Assembly: GCA_018873225.1 (NCBI GenBank)
Contig: JAEILZ010000003.1
Span: 3,844,001 to 3,908,000 of the forward strand
Source: [Phialemoniopsis] sp. UDSM-2020
Taxonomy: Eukaryota; Ascomycota; Sordariomycetes; Thyridiales; Thyridiaceae
Direction of reading: 5' to 3'
DNA length: 64,000 nt
The position numbers and the translations under genes are program-made. Below the pieces are notes generated by a model. The model made no database searches. It had not been told where the DNA came from and worked only from the letters and a program-made list of their open reading frames with translations. Shown here in pieces: positions 49,354-61,381 of this stretch. The first letter of the stretch is position 1. Each line of letters begins with the position of its first letter.

Positions 49354-52300
49354 ATGGTACGGCTGAGGGAGATCCCGCGAACTGCGGCATTCGCCTGGTC
49401 TCCAGGTGCCGGCAAGCCGCTTCTCGTCACCGGGACAAGGGCCGGCGCTGTGGATGCCGACTTCTCGGACGAGACCAAGCTTGAGCTTTGGGACTTGAAC
49501 CTGGACAGCTTGGACCAAGGCCTCGAGCTCCAGCCTATTGCCAGTATCACCACAGATTCCCGATTCTACGACATTGCCTGGGGTGCGGCTGACGAGGACC
49601 ATCCCCTTGGAATTATTGCCGGTGCACTCGAGAACGGCTCGCTCGACCTTTGGGATGCAGAGAAGCTGATCTCGGGCGCTTCTGATGCCCTGATAGCGAG
49701 GACAACAAAACACAGTGGTGCCATCAAGTCGTTACAGTTCAATCCCTTAAAGCCCCAGATCTTGGCAACTGCCGGTGCCAAGGGCGAGTTGTTCATCTGG
49801 GACGTCAACGACCCGTCCAACCCATTTCGACTGGGCACCTCGGCCGCGCGTTCCGATGATCTCGAGTGCGTCGCGTGGAATAGAAAGGTTCCCAACATCC
49901 TGGCTACCGGCGGTAGTGGGGGTTTCGTCACAGTTTGGGATTTGAAGACCAAGAAGGCCTCCCTCACTCTAAACAACAATCGCAAGGCTGTCAGCTCCAT
50001 CGCCTGGGACCCTCTAAACTCGACCAAGCTACTGACGGCCACCCCCGATGACAACACACCATTCATCCTCATCTGGAACCTGCGCAACTCGAACGCCCCG
50101 GAGCGCACTCTACAAGGTCACGAGCAGGGAGTACTATCCGTGTCGTGGTGCCAACAGGACAGTGATCTGTTGATCTCCAGCGGGAAAGACAACCGCACCT
50201 TGATTTGGAATCCTCAGACTGGCGAACAGTACGGCGAATTCCCCGAGGTTACGAACTGGACATTCCTGACGCGCTTCAACCCTCACAATCCCAACCTCTC
50301 CGCTACCGCATCTTTTGATGGAAAGATCACCGTCCAGACCCTGCAAAATACTAACCCTTCCGCATCCCAGACGGCAGTGCAGAACAACCTAGATGGCGAG
50401 GACTTCTTTACCAAGGCTCAGACGCAGCCCCAGGGTGCCTCCTTTACACTGGCCAAGGCTCCCGCCTGGTTTGAGCGCCCTGTCGGTGCTTCTTTTGGCT
50501 TCGGCGGCAAGGTTGTCATCTTTCGTAAGGATCAATCTGCGCCTGGCCAAAAAAGGTCATCCAAGATACAAATTTCCCATTTCTCTGTGGATTCCGATAT
50601 CGGCTCTGCTACCGATAAGTTCGAAGAGTCGCTTCGCTCTGGCGATCTGAAGAGCATCTGCGAAGACCGCCTGGAGCATGCGAGGACTGATGAGGAGAAG
50701 GGGGACTGGCAGGTCATGTCGACTTTGATGGCGGAAAACCCTCGTCAGCAGGTAGTCGAATTCTTGGGCCTAGCTCAGGACGCCGATGAAAAAGAGCCTG
50801 CTGATGAGGCAACCACTGGAGCGGAAGGCGCCGAGTCTACTCTGACTGGCGATGACGCCACTGCTACCGCCAAGAAGAATAGACTCTCCAACTTTTTCGC
50901 CGACGGTGGTGACGGCGAGGACTTTCTGGGTGATCTGGCTGCCACCAAAGGGGCGAAGACGGACAACCCCTTCCATCTTCTGAACGAGGGCAACACATCG
51001 CTCGAGGATGCCATTACACGGGCTTTGATGCTTGGCAACTTTTCCAAGGCTGTCGACATTTGCCTCAAAGAGGACCGCATTGCTGACGCTTTTATCATTG
51101 CTAATTGTGGAGGCAAAGAGCTGGTAGACAAGGTCCAAGCCGCCTATCTCTCTAGCAAGAAGGGAAGCCCCAGTTACTTGCGTCTCCTCAGCTCAGTCAT
51201 TGCTGAGAACTTGTGGGATGTGGTGTACAATGCTGGATTGGCTGATTGGAAGGAGACGATGGCGATGTTGTGCACATTCGCCAAGCCTACCGAGTTTCCC
51301 GACCTCTGTGAAGCGCTTGGTGACCGCATTCTCGAGTCCGGTTCTCGCAAGGACGCTTCGTTCTGTTACCTGGTCGGATCCAAGCTTGAAAAGGTCGTGT
51401 CCATTTGGATCAACGAGCTGGAGGAGACAGAACAGGCTGGTCTGAAGGAATCGAGCGAAGGTTCTACTTTCTCCATCCATGCCAAGTCTCTTCAGCAGTT
51501 CATCGAGAAGGTCACTATCTTCCGCCTTGTGACCAAGTTCCAGGACTCCGAGACCAGTCAAACCTCTGACTGGAAGCTTGCCAGCCTCTATGACAAATAC
51601 ACCGAGTATGCAGACATTGTCGCTGCCCATGGTCAGCTCGCAGTAGCCCAGAAGTATCTGGACCTGCTACCTGCCACGTATCCGGCAGCCGATGTGGCCA
51701 GGAGCCGTGTCAGACTGGCCAGCCAAAAGGGCGCCGCGCAGCCAGCCCAACGTCCGGCAGCGACCACACGGGCTGCGTCGCGCGCGCAACCCGCTGTAGG
51801 CTACCAGCCTCCTCAGGCCACTCCTGCCATGACCCCGGCCAATACCTATGGCGCACCCATGCCACCATCTGCAGCAAACCCGTACGGACCGTCGCAGACA
51901 CCATCGTATGGAGCCCCGGCTGCCACACCGTACGGGCAACCTACGCAGGCATACGCACCGTCGCAGGCATATGCGCCGCCCCAGCCGACAGGATATACTC
52001 CGCCCGCCAGTTATGGCCAGCCTATGCCACCATTCGGTGCTCCTCCACGCAACTCGACTCCGTCTAGCTTACCGCCTCCGCCGAAGATCAAGAAGGATGC
52101 CGGCCAGTGGAACGACGTGCCGATGGTGAACAAGCCGCCTGTCCGTAAGACGACTCCCAGCGTGGCACCTATCACCTCACCCTTCGGGGCGCAACAAAAT
52201 GCAGCCATGCCGCCGACGCCCACAGGCCCCCCGACCGGCCCGCCTAGCGGACCATATGGAGGACAGCGAGGAGTAGCTTCACCACCGCCTCCTCCGCCCA

Positions 52301-53261
52301 AGGGTTCCGCGCCGCCTCGCGTGACGTCTCCCCTCGCCGCGGGCGTAAGCCCGATATCTCAGCTGCCGGTCAGACCACCCTCGACCGCCGCCAATACCTA
52401 TGCGCCTCCCCCTCCAGCTCCGGGGGCTACGCCGGCGCATATGTCGCATGCTATGCCACCACGTACTGCATCACCGTACAACAACCCGCCCGGCGCAGCT
52501 CCTCCAACTAACCGCTACGCGCCGTCTCCTGCAGCGCAGCAGCAGCTTAGCCAGCCGCCGCAACAATATTCGGTTGCACCCCCTCCGGCTGGAGCCGGTC
52601 GACCACCGCCGGCCAACCCATACGCCCAAGCTGGCCAGCAACAGCAGGCGTCGCCAAGTCCCTATGCCCCCTCTCCGTACGGAGCGGGCCCTGCGCAGAC
52701 GGGGCTGCCACCGTCGGGTCCGCCGCCGATGGGTGGACCACCGATGGGTGGGCCGCCGATGGGCGGGCCTCCCACAGGCCCTCCTCCTGCGAACGCTGCT
52801 GCAACACCACCGCCGCCCAAAGCGACTGCTCCGCCTCCCAAGGCGCGGCACCCAGCGGGCGACCGCTCACACATTCCTGCCCACGCTCAGCGTCTAGTTG
52901 ACATCCTGGGCAGAGACATGCAACGTGTTAGCTCAAAGGCACCAGCAGCGTTTGAAACACAGGTCAAGGATACTGCGAAGAGACTAAACATTCTGTTCGA
53001 TCACTTGAACAACGAGGACCTCGTCAAACCCGACACCATTGGCCAGTTAACGCAGCTTGCCGAGGCTTTGGAAGCCAAGCAGTACGATGTTGCCCACAGC
53101 CTTCAGGTCGAGATCCACAGGGAGAAGCCCGAGGAATGTGGTAACTGGATGGTAAAGCACCCTATACCCTGAATTTTGTTACATTATGTTACTTTTTGCT
53201 GATTGAAACGTCTTAGGTTGGTGTCAAGCGCCTGATCAGCATGAGCAAGGCTACTCCGTAA
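49354..53261 (+). CDS. SEC31: COPII outer coat protein Sec31
   Basis: Two exons (49354-53151, 53217-53261) give 1280 residues (yeast 1273). The start MVRLREIPRTAAFAWSPG is the conserved Sec31 N-terminus. WD repeats occupy ~1-330 (GSLDLWDAEKL, ILATGGSGGFVTVWDL, LISSGKDNRTLIWNP). The ancestral coatomer element lies at ~500-790 (ITRALMLGNFSKAVDICL, DKYTEYADIVAAHGQLAVAQ). The Pro-rich region at ~810-1170 binds Sec23 and stimulates Sar1 hydrolysis. The helical C-terminal domain begins near HPAGDRSHIPAHAQRLVDIL. The tiny last exon encodes VGVKRLISMSKATP, the conserved ending. The Pro-rich part contains GGPPMGGPPMGGPP repeats. Sec31 with Sec13 forms the outer cage of ER exit vesicles. Confidence 0.97.
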
Positions 53262-53771
53262 TTGCGCTCCTCATGATCATTGCTCGAGCAAGCGGCAGGA
53301 AGCTTGAACACAGGTGTATTTACGTGGTCAAGGTCGAGTTCATGAGAGTAAGGTGTATGGATGGATGGGTGGATGGGTGGATGGGAAGCGCCGCATGTGG
53401 GTGTGTGCATGCATGTTTGGTTCTGGTAGGGATACAGTCTATTGGCGAGGCGAGGTAGACAAAAGCAATAAAAAGTAGAGAAGGTGAATGACAAGCGTTT
53501 ATGTACGTATACCAACGTAGATCGACATCCCATTATCTCGAAGTTGTAAAAGGTGATGTAGGTCCACTCAAGGTGTGAATGCTACAGTGCATACTGAGTG
53601 TGTGACGTGTATCCGATAAGATAAGAAAGGCATATGCAACCCACAGAACTCGGTCAATTTGGTCTCTTGAACCACCAACCTCACCTCCATCTTGTCCACT
53701 TCTTTTTAATTCGAAGCCCTCCCAGCAACTTGTCAGATAGACGAGCTTGCTGACTATTCTCGGTCCAAAAA
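53262..53771. other. SEC31 3' flank / GET2 promoter
   Basis: Contains the GGATGG minisatellite annotated separately. No gene is seen. Confidence 0.5.
53355..53386. repeat. (GGATGG/ATGG)n short tandem repeat
   Basis: TATGGATGGATGGGTGGATG and onward: four to five GATGG-type units in about 32 bases in the SEC31 3' region. Confidence 0.8.
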
Positions 53772-54885
53772 ATGACTGAGGGTGCAGCTTCTGAGGAGGC
53801 TGCCGCTGCCCGCGCAGCTGAGCAGGCACGACTGCGCAAGGAGCGTCGGGAAGCCAAGATCAAGGCTGGCGGCACTGCCAGGCTGAACAAGATTACCGGT
53901 CTGGGAGGCGGCGTGCAGAGAGGTGAGGCTATCCATCCTGTGACTCACACCTACGAGCTTTGCGGCTGTTCGGCGAACTATGCTAACCAGTCTACGCTCG
54001 ACTTCAGATGCCCAACCCGCTGCGCCAGCAGCATCCACCTCGCCAGCAGCAGCAGCAGCAGGGGGGAGATCGTCTGCATCGGAGGACCACGCAGACCCGG
54101 CCGAGGTCGACATTTCCGAGCACTACTACCAGCCGCCGAGCACCGCCCGCATACCCCCCGCCGCCGAGCCGGGCTTGGGCAGCATCAACGACATGTCCGA
54201 GGCGCAGCTGCGGCAGATAATGCTGGGCTTCGAGCAGCCCCCGCCGCCGGGCATGGCCGGCGTACCTCCGAACCCGTTCGCCGCGGCCGGAGCCGACGAG
54301 GACCCGATGATGAAGCTCCTGTCCCAGATGATGATGGGCGGCCCGGGTGGTGCCGGCGCTGGCGGCCCAGGCGGCCCAGGCGGCGCGCCCCCAGGCATGA
54401 TGGGCCCCGGCGGAGGAGCGAACCCTTTCTTCCCCGGCATGAATCTACCAGGACAAGCAGCCGCCGTGCCGGACCGCTACGCGTCGCTGTGGCGCCTCGT
54501 GCACTTTGCCGTCGCGCTGGGCCTCGGCCTGTACATCGCGCTGGCGACGCCCTTCACGGGCCTCAAGGCCGAGCGCGAGCAGTCGGCGCTCGAGCACAGG
54601 CTCGGCCACGTGACGCAGCAGGACGTGGCGCGGCAGTACTTCTTCTGGGCGTTTGCGACGGCCGAGTCGGTCCTGCTGACGAGCCGCTACTTTCTCGACC
54701 GGGGCCGGCGGACGCAGAGTGGCGGCGGTGGTATCTTGATGTCGCTGCTCGGGTTTCTGCCGCCGCCCATCAAGGGCACGGTGGAGACGGGGATGCAGTA
54801 CGTCCAGATCTTCAGCACGGTGCGGTCGGATATCCTGGCTTGCATCTTTGTGCTGGGCGTGTGTCACTGGGTTCGAGCAATGTAA
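53772..54885 (+). CDS. GET2: Get2-like subunit of the tail-anchored protein insertase
   Basis: Two exons (53772-53922, 54008-54885) give 342 residues. The cytosolic N-terminus carries the basic Get3-binding helix with RLRKERREAKIK at ~21-32, followed by GGTARLNKIT, the diagnostic Get2 motif. A disordered Ala/Pro/Gly-rich region follows, with a glycine-methionine segment (MMMGGPGGAGAGGPGGPGG). Three membrane helices are seen: LVHFAVALGLGLYIALATPF, QYFFWAFATAESVLLTSRYF and ILACIFVLGVCHWVRAM at the very end. With Get1 it forms the ER receptor for the Get3-tail-anchored-protein complex. VTI1 and other SNAREs are clients of this route. Unspliced reading gives a longer frame of nonsense, so the 85-nt intron is needed. 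Confidence 0.9.
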
Positions 54886-55190
54886 AAAATATTGATGATG
54901 GCTGGGGAGAGTATCGGAGAATACTGGCAGGGGTTGTGGTTCTTCTTGAGCATCTTCAGGCGTAGATTTCATGACTAGGACGACGATGACCAGTAACTGC
55001 GATTCAAATGCATTGCTATCACACGAATAAGTGGCACACTTCTTGGAAAAGCCTTGGCTGGTGGATTACTCCTCTCGTGACACGCGCTCTTGAGCAATAT
55101 TGATGTTACATATTAACAGTATAGGTGCTATTGATCCTTGCTTGTTGTATACAATCCACATAATCCTGAAATTGCCGTCGTCGGCCCGCA
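54886..55190. other. Convergent 3' region GET2 / TMEM135-like gene
   Basis: Presumed 3' UTRs only. Confidence 0.5.
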
Positions 55191-56895
55191 TCAAGCATTG
55201 AGCACGCCGCCGAGAACAGTACCCAGCACGCCCCTGACGCGCCTCCTGTTCTCCATGGCGCATGTGAAGACGACGGCCGCACTCGCCGCAAACACAAAGG
55301 TCTCGCGCCACTGCTTGGACCACGAGTATCGCCGGGGCAGCAGCGTCGCCAGCGCGCGCGGGGCCACAAACAGAGCAATGTCTTTGCGCCTGCTGGCGTT
55401 CTCGATGAGGATGCTCCAGCCGCACAGGGCGCACCCGGTCCCGACGCAGATGCCGCCGTCGATGCGCTGGCGGGCGGCATTGTCACTGCCTAGGATGTGG
55501 GGGCCGACTCGCGTGCGGGCGAGGCAGACTCCGTAGTAGAAGAGGGTGATGAAGGCGCCGAGGAAGGCCGACGAGCGGGAAGCCGAGAGCAGGGCGCGCA
55601 GCAGGGCCTTGCGGTTCGGATTGCGGACGGCGAGGAGGAGGTTGAGGGGCAGGTACGTGGCCATGGACCAGCGGAAGGAGCGGTAGAAGCGGTCGAGGGC
55701 GTGGCGCTCGCACGAAGGGCCGCAGCCCATGTGGACCATCTCGCAGGGGAAGGGGACGGAGACGGCCGGGTTGCCCCATTCGAGGGGCCAGTAGTAGTCG
55801 GCGCACATGCCCTCGAGGAGCGGCGCCTGGCCCGTGTCCTCACCGTAGCGGAGCTCGCCAGTGCGGCAGCGCTGGAGGGCCTGGATGAGGCGGATGTCGA
55901 CGGCGGCGGCGGAGCCAATCCACTTGTTGTACGCCCGAGGGAGGCGGGCAGGGAGGTAGATCCAGGTCCACATGATGAGAGCGCACGAGGTTGCAAACAT
56001 GGCTGGGTCGGCGAGTCTCGAGATGACGACCTCGGTCTGAAGCATTGCCCGTTAGTATTCGGTGTGACGTGCTATAAGACTTCGGGTGTGTTACCTTGGT
56101 CCATCTGCCAGCGGCCACTCGGCGAGCCTTGCGTTGCGACCAGAGCTCGCCGACCACGACATCAAGGGCTCGAGTCGCAGCGAACAAAGTCAGATCGAGG
56201 GTGCGCCCAGCATATCTGATCTTCTTGTATCTGACACCTGGTGGCACATCGGCCTTGGCGACGACGGTGTCAGTAAAACTTGGTGTCTCCTTGGACTGCA
56301 GCAACATCAAGCTCAGCCAGCCGGCAATGAGGGCTGAAAACCATCTGGATAGCCTGTTTGCCAGATCGGGCTGTAAGTGTGGTGCTCCATTTGTGGAAGG
56401 GACATTGTCTTTTGGACTTGACTTGCCTTAAGTGAGCTGAAGACGAAAGGCTGGTTAGATAACGCTCGAATAAGCGCCTCAGGGGTATCTTTGGTAGAGT
56501 TCCATCAGCACTCTCAATTCCTTCTCTACATGGTTGAGATTTCACTCGATAGTCCTCACCTGCAAAAGTGTGCTGCCTCCGACAAGAGTTGCACAGAAAG
56601 TTGGGAACCGCTGCAACTCCAATCCCATACGGCAGATACGCTTAAAAGATTCCGGAAACGGTGACTTTTGCCGCGTGCGCGCACCAGTTGACCCGCGTCT
56701 CCGCCTCGTCAGGTGCTGGAGCATGAGGGTCAACAGCCTCGGGGCGACGGCAGAGGCATATCCCAGGATATAGGCACGGAGTAGGGGCCGGAGAACGGGC
56801 GGGATGCCACTTTCTATCTTGTGGAGACTGCGCATGCCGGTCCGGCTCTGGAGCGCACTGGCGGCCAAAGGCGCTGCCACCTGTTTTGTGTCCAT
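55191..56895 (-). CDS. TMEM135-like integral membrane protein
   Basis: Four exons (56895-56560, 56488-56423, 56370-56095, 56036-55191) give about 507 residues. Hydrophobic segments are scattered through the length (RAYILGYASAVAPRLLTL, FSALIAGWLSLMLL, FATSCALIMWTWIYLPARLP, FLGAFITLFYYGVCLA). The C-terminal blocks GTGCALCGWSILIENASRRK and DIALFVAPRALATLLPRRY are the hallmark of the TMEM135 family, whose animal members are linked to peroxisomes and mitochondrial dynamics. A cysteine-rich loop (CEMVHMGCGPSCERHALDRF) lies in the middle. Intron 2 (52 nt) has the weak donor GTCAAG, overlapping a consensus-looking GC donor (GCAAGT) two bases earlier that would break the frame. Function in fungi is not established. 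Confidence 0.83.
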
Positions 56896-58119
56896 ATTCG
56901 TGATATGTGTAAGTGTAGGACAAGAAGATAATGTGAGGCAACACTGGCTGTTGGGGAGTGTTCTGTCTCCTCTCAACAGCGTCGTATAACACGACAACCG
57001 TTACTGGGCCTCAAGTGTAGCAGCCCCTACTTGCTGGTGCTCTGCAAAGGATGTTAGCATGTGTATCATCAATAGAGATGAGTTGTTCTTATGGTATGAG
57101 ATGATTAAGGATGCAGAAAGGAGATTGCCTCTCCTTACCTGTGACACTTTTAACACTCTACTCAATTGTAAGTGTATTCGGAGCCCCGTCGCAAGATGAG
57201 GCGCGTCTCTGCTGCCAAGTCTCTTTTAGGCGCTGAGTTCCTGCAGACAAAGACCAGCGTCACTCTTATAGACACAAATCCGGGAGCTTGCAGGATTGAG
57301 AACGTCAATGTATATCACGATGCTTCAGGTTTTTGACAAGACATGCATGAAATAGATTTGCGCTGGGCATCCAGGGGGACGATCGTGCCGGGTTCAGGGC
57401 GAGTGAACGTGGTTGTGGTCGTGTCAAGCATGTGAAATTGCCCATTGGGGAAGCGCTAAATTTCGCCGCACAGGCCCGCCGTGGAGCCGCTGCTCGGTCC
57501 CTCGGTCTGGGGGCGAGTTTCCCCACTGAACATGCTGAACAGGGGGTTTCAAAGTTACCTCTGAAGCTTTTCAGCATGGTTGTCAATTGAGCACAGTTGA
57601 GTTGTATACTTTATCTATGATTTTAGTAGTCTGATTGAGAATCTCAAGTATGTGACATCCATATCTCCATCTAGCATTGTTGAATGCGAGATCGTGGCAG
57701 CATGTTGATATGCCGCTCTTCCCTCAAGTGTACAAAGACCTGGGTATCAGAGGATACAGTCTAGACAGTCTAGACACCACGATCGCACACATAACGCCCT
57801 TTTTGTTCCTCCCAAGCCCGATGAGGGGTATCTCGTTGTAAATGCAAAATCCCAATGAACCCTGTCTGCCTGTCCACTGTCGTCATGACGATAAGCTGTT
57901 GAATTACCCTTCCCCCCCCTTTCTCCAGCTCCTAGAAACGCCCGTCAAATGTTGTTGAAAGTTGCGCCGTTGAAATGCGATAGATGTGTGTCATCCCGGG
58001 CCCATACAATGTTGAAACAATCATCAGAATCGCTAATGCCGCAAAACTGTACCTTTTCTCCCTTTCATCGCGATAGACACCTCCTCCTACCTCCCTCCAA
58101 GCTGACCAGCAGCCTCCCC
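56896..58119. other. 1.2 kb gene-free stretch, promoter of TMEM135-like gene and 3' flank of CAF16
   Basis: No credible exon. A 93-codon minus-strand frame near 57305-57586 has no family features. A short direct repeat (TCTAGACAGTCTAGACA) occurs near 57761-57776. Otherwise unremarkable. Confidence 0.5.
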
Positions 58120-58965
58120 TTATTTTGGAACAGCTTTGGACTCATCGCCGTAACCACCCACGCCCGTGATGCCGCCAAAGCCGTAAGTCTTGCCCTCCGG
58201 TCCGCGCCGGTTCTGGCTCCGCGGGCCGCGGTCCTGGAGGTCCGTCTTGAGCCACCCGAGCACCAGGTCTCCCAGTTGGCTGTTGCCCGAGGTCGCGGGC
58301 ACCGACTCGAGGAACCCCTGGGCAGGCCCCCACTCGCGCACCGTGCCCAGGTGCATGTGCACGAGGTGCGACGGCCAGCCGGCGAGGTTGTCGAGGATGT
58401 GCGTCGCGTAGACGACGGTGGCGTCGCGCGTCTCGGTCTCGCGGCGCAGCCACGACAGGAACTGCGAGCGGCTCCAGACGTCGAGGTCGACGGTGATCTC
58501 GTCGAGCAGGAGCACGGTCCAGGGCCGCACGAGGCCCATGGCCAGCTGCACGCGGCGGCGCTCGCCGTCCGACACGGCGTGCATGCGCCACGACAGGTCG
58601 ATGTCGAGCACGCCCACCAGCTCGTCGCGCCGGTCCGGGTAGGCGTCGCCGCCGACGGAGCGCAGGAGCTCGCCGACGCCAATGTCGGTGCGCACGATCG
58701 GATTCAGCACCCACTCCAGGCCCAGGTAGGTGACGCCCTCGAGGCCGTCCTTGAATGGGTCAACGCCGGAGATCTGAATGGCGCCATGGGGTGCCAGGCG
58801 CTTGCCAGCCAGCAGACGCAGCAGAGTCGTCTTGCCCGCGCCGTTGGCACCGATCAACAGGGTGCGCGAACGAGGTGGCAGGTCCAGGCTAATGTTGGAC
58901 ACGCCGGTACTGCGGTCCGGGAAGGAGTAGGTCAGGTCATTGACCTTGATGGTTGGTGGCGCCAT
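58120..58965 (-). CDS. CAF16: Caf16-like soluble ABC ATPase
   Basis: Intronless, 281 residues, a single nucleotide-binding domain without membrane segments. Walker A is GANGAGKT (39-46), the signature is VSDGERRR (131-138) and Walker B is VLLLDE (151-156). The switch histidine is in ATHILDN. The C-terminal extension ends in a Gly-rich GKTYGFGGITGVGGYGDESK segment. Budding-yeast Caf16 is a non-transporter ABC protein associated with the CCR4-NOT complex, with the same VSDGERRRVQ signature and lengths near 290. Codons are strongly GC-rich at third positions compared with neighbours, which also opens long shadow frames on both strands. All ATPase motifs are intact. Confidence 0.92.
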   Translation of the reverse strand: MAPPTIKVNDLTYSFPDRSTGVSNISLDLPPRSRTLLIGANGAGKTTLLRLLAGKRLAPHGAIQISGVDPFKDGLEGVTYLGLEWVLNPIVRTDIGVGELLRSVGGDAYPDRRDELVGVLDIDLSWRMHAVSDGERRRVQLAMGLVRPWTVLLLDEITVDLDVWSRSQFLSWLRRETETRDATVVYATHILDNLAGWPSHLVHMHLGTVREWGPAQGFLESVPATSGNSQLGDLVLGWLKTDLQDRGPRSQNRRGPEGKTYGFGGITGVGGYGDESKAVPK

Positions 58966-59374
58966 GATCTCACTTGAGTGTTGAGTGGTGATGTAATGAC
59001 AATGGCGGTGATGGCAAGAGTTGTAGTCTCGCTGCCCTAACTCCTTCGCAGGGGCCTTTTAGATAAATAGGACTGAAATTTGTATCCTTGAAAAACAACA
59101 GGAGATCGAGCTGGATGCAGGTCGTGAGTCAATTTATATCAGTTTTGGGCACTGGCTCGATGTGATGGATGAATGGTATAAAATTGTTCCCGTATTAAAT
59201 GATCACCTCACATCAACTCCACTTTCTCGACTAGGCCTGGGCAGGCCTAATCACTGATATCTTTTAGGCAGGTCGCCCGCTGGAACCCCTCGCTAAAGGT
59301 ACCTAAGCTTTTCTCTCTAGTCTTCCCAGCCGTCTCTATCAAGAAGAGAGACCAATTGCTTCAATGATGCGAAA
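58966..59374. other. CAF16 promoter / 3' flank of SDR gene
   Basis: About 400 bases, AT-rich in the centre (59130-59215). No gene is seen. Confidence 0.5.
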
Positions 59375-60501
59375 TCAGTTTCTCTGAATCTTTGTGACTC
59401 CGGGCTCAATCTCCTCCAGAATCTGCAGTAGCTCAGCGTAGAGCTGCTTCTGCGTCTTGCGGCCCTCGTCGCAGCTGAGAAACAACTCCTCACCGCGGAT
59501 ACTACAGGCCTCGAGATACCTGCCGTGCGTGTCCCGGCCGGCGGAGGCGCCATGGATTAGCGTGCGTGAGCCCACTTCGGCAGTTCGTGCCACGGCCAGC
59601 TCGACCACCCGGAAGACGTAGTTGAAGGGCCACATCATGGACCGGAACAAGCGTGTCTTGCATAACCCGGGGCTGACGAGGTTGACAATCACGCTGCTGT
59701 CCGGGCCCAGCTGCTCCGCCAGCGCCCGGTTGACAAAGATGCTCATGAGCTTGGTTGTGCTGTATTTCTCGAGTTGGTAGGAGCCTTCGCTCTTGAGCGC
59801 CTCGAAGATGTTTGGTTGTGATCTTTCCGGGAATTTGGCCTATTTCCAGAATTAGAAGAGACAAAGCGCCCAGGCAGGGTAATGCCACTTACACCGAGAT
59901 GGGCATCTGAAGCCGCTGTGGTAATGTGCGGCGTCACGTTGAACTGGACAGCCGTTCTCTTCATCGAGGGGAGTAGCATAAAGATCATCAACATCTGTGA
60001 GATGACATTGACGGTGACACTGCTCTCATGGCCTTCGGCCATCTCGCGCTTGAACATCAAAATGGCCGCATTCTCCACAAGGCAGTCCAGCCTGTCGAGC
60101 TCGCGCTTGGCCCGCTGGCACAGCTCCTTGACGCTCTCAAAGGACTTCAAGTCAAGATGCCACACCTTGATAACGCCCTTTCTGCCTGTCGTAGTCTCGA
60201 TATCGGTCTTGGCCTCCTTCGCACTGTCCAGATCACGACAGGCCAGCACGACGGTGGCAGCACCGAGACTGACAAATTTGCGGGCTGCTTCGCGGCCGAG
60301 ACCACCATTGCCGCCAGTGATGATCACCTTTTTCCCAGTGAAATCTTCCGTGGGTTCCGGGAGTGGTTTGAATTGTGTGACAGCGCCTACCAACATCCAA
60401 TAGTATGGATCTCTGGAAGAAAGAGGCCATCAGCGTCAGGGAGGCTCGAGCGCGTATGCTCTACTGTGATAGTGAACTTACAGAAAGTTTGAGATAGACA
60501 T
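59375..60501 (-). CDS. Short-chain dehydrogenase/reductase (retinol-dehydrogenase-like)
   Basis: Three exons (60501-60482, 60412-59893, 59839-59375) give 334 residues. The cofactor motif is TGGNGGLG at 39-46. An Arg soon after beta-2 (ACRD) suggests NADP(H). The NAG-like motif is ENAAI, and the catalytic YSTTK has Tyr206 and Lys210. The first exon is just 20 nt. The N-terminus MSISNFLDPYYWMLVGAVTQ could be a membrane association segment. The last ~100 residues (GRDTHGRYLEACSIRGEELF) match many fungal SDRs near secondary-metabolism genes, but no such cluster is seen here. The substrate is unknown. Introns are 69 and 53 nt. Confidence 0.86.
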
Positions 60502-61381
60502 GATGATAGTGATCTATGTGAAGAAGGGTGTCGAAGGACCCAAGAGAACGCCAGTTGAGTAACAGCGAGAGCAATCGAGTCTTTATAGCCCAGAAGCCGC
60601 AAACGAGGGACTGGCACTACTGAAGCTGAGCAACTTGTTGGTTTCGAAGCGAGCTACGGTAAGACTTAGTGGCATGTTGGACAAGGGTGTTTCACTTAAC
60701 CCCATTCAGGAAGCCAGAAGTTCGTACTTGCCATCTTTCTTTGCTCAGCCGGGTTCAACTTGATATCGCACGATAAATATCATTGGCCTCGCCAAGGACA
60801 GTCTCGTGCCCTCGTCATCCACAGGACTGAGCCCAAAATCCATTCACGGCTGTTCGGCGGTGGGTCTTGGCTAGAATAGGGTAAATCAGGTACAGAACCT
60901 ACGGGGAGCAAAAACAGATGAAAGCATCGTGTCGTCTGCTTGTTGTCAGATGAGTTACAGTTGAGCCTTCATTTCTTCCAATTTGACTGGCTACAGGCGA
61001 GGGTCCGGACTGGGTATTAACCTTGACCTATCACACTCTACATATATCACCGAAATAGGGAATCAGCTACCTGGCAAGTACCCACGTCTCGTCGCTCCAT
61101 CTACATACTTGCTGCTGACAACGACAGGGTTCGCACTATTTTGCCATCTTCAGCACATTTCAATTCCTGAGCCAAGTTTAGAGAGCCAAACCTAGGGAGC
61201 CGACTCGGGATCGTCAACACGCAACACACAAGCAATACTAGCCGGGCATCAGTATACAGACATCCCGATCTTGTGGAAGCCTTAGTTCACCACTTGGACC
61301 CCTCCATCTGTACAGGAGGCAAAGCCCCCTCACAACCACTTACACACATCCACCCATCCACAACATCACCACCACCAACAA
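60502..61381. other. Divergent promoter SDR gene / esterase-like gene
   Basis: About 880 bases without a credible exon. The end next to the plus-strand gene is a CA/CCA-rich leader (61321-61380). Confidence 0.5.

Noticed and set aside
53772..54965. 397-codon plus-strand frame reading through the GET2 intron
   Set aside because: After the splice donor it becomes Arg/Pro/Gly-rich nonsense; the spliced frame gives the three Get2 membrane helices.
57305..57586. 93-codon minus-strand frame in the gap before CAF16
   Set aside because: No recognisable domain, signal peptide or splice context; isolated in AT-rich flanks.
58065..58714. Overlapping long minus- and plus-strand frames around CAF16
   Set aside because: Results of extreme third-position GC; only the 58120-58965 frame has ABC motifs.
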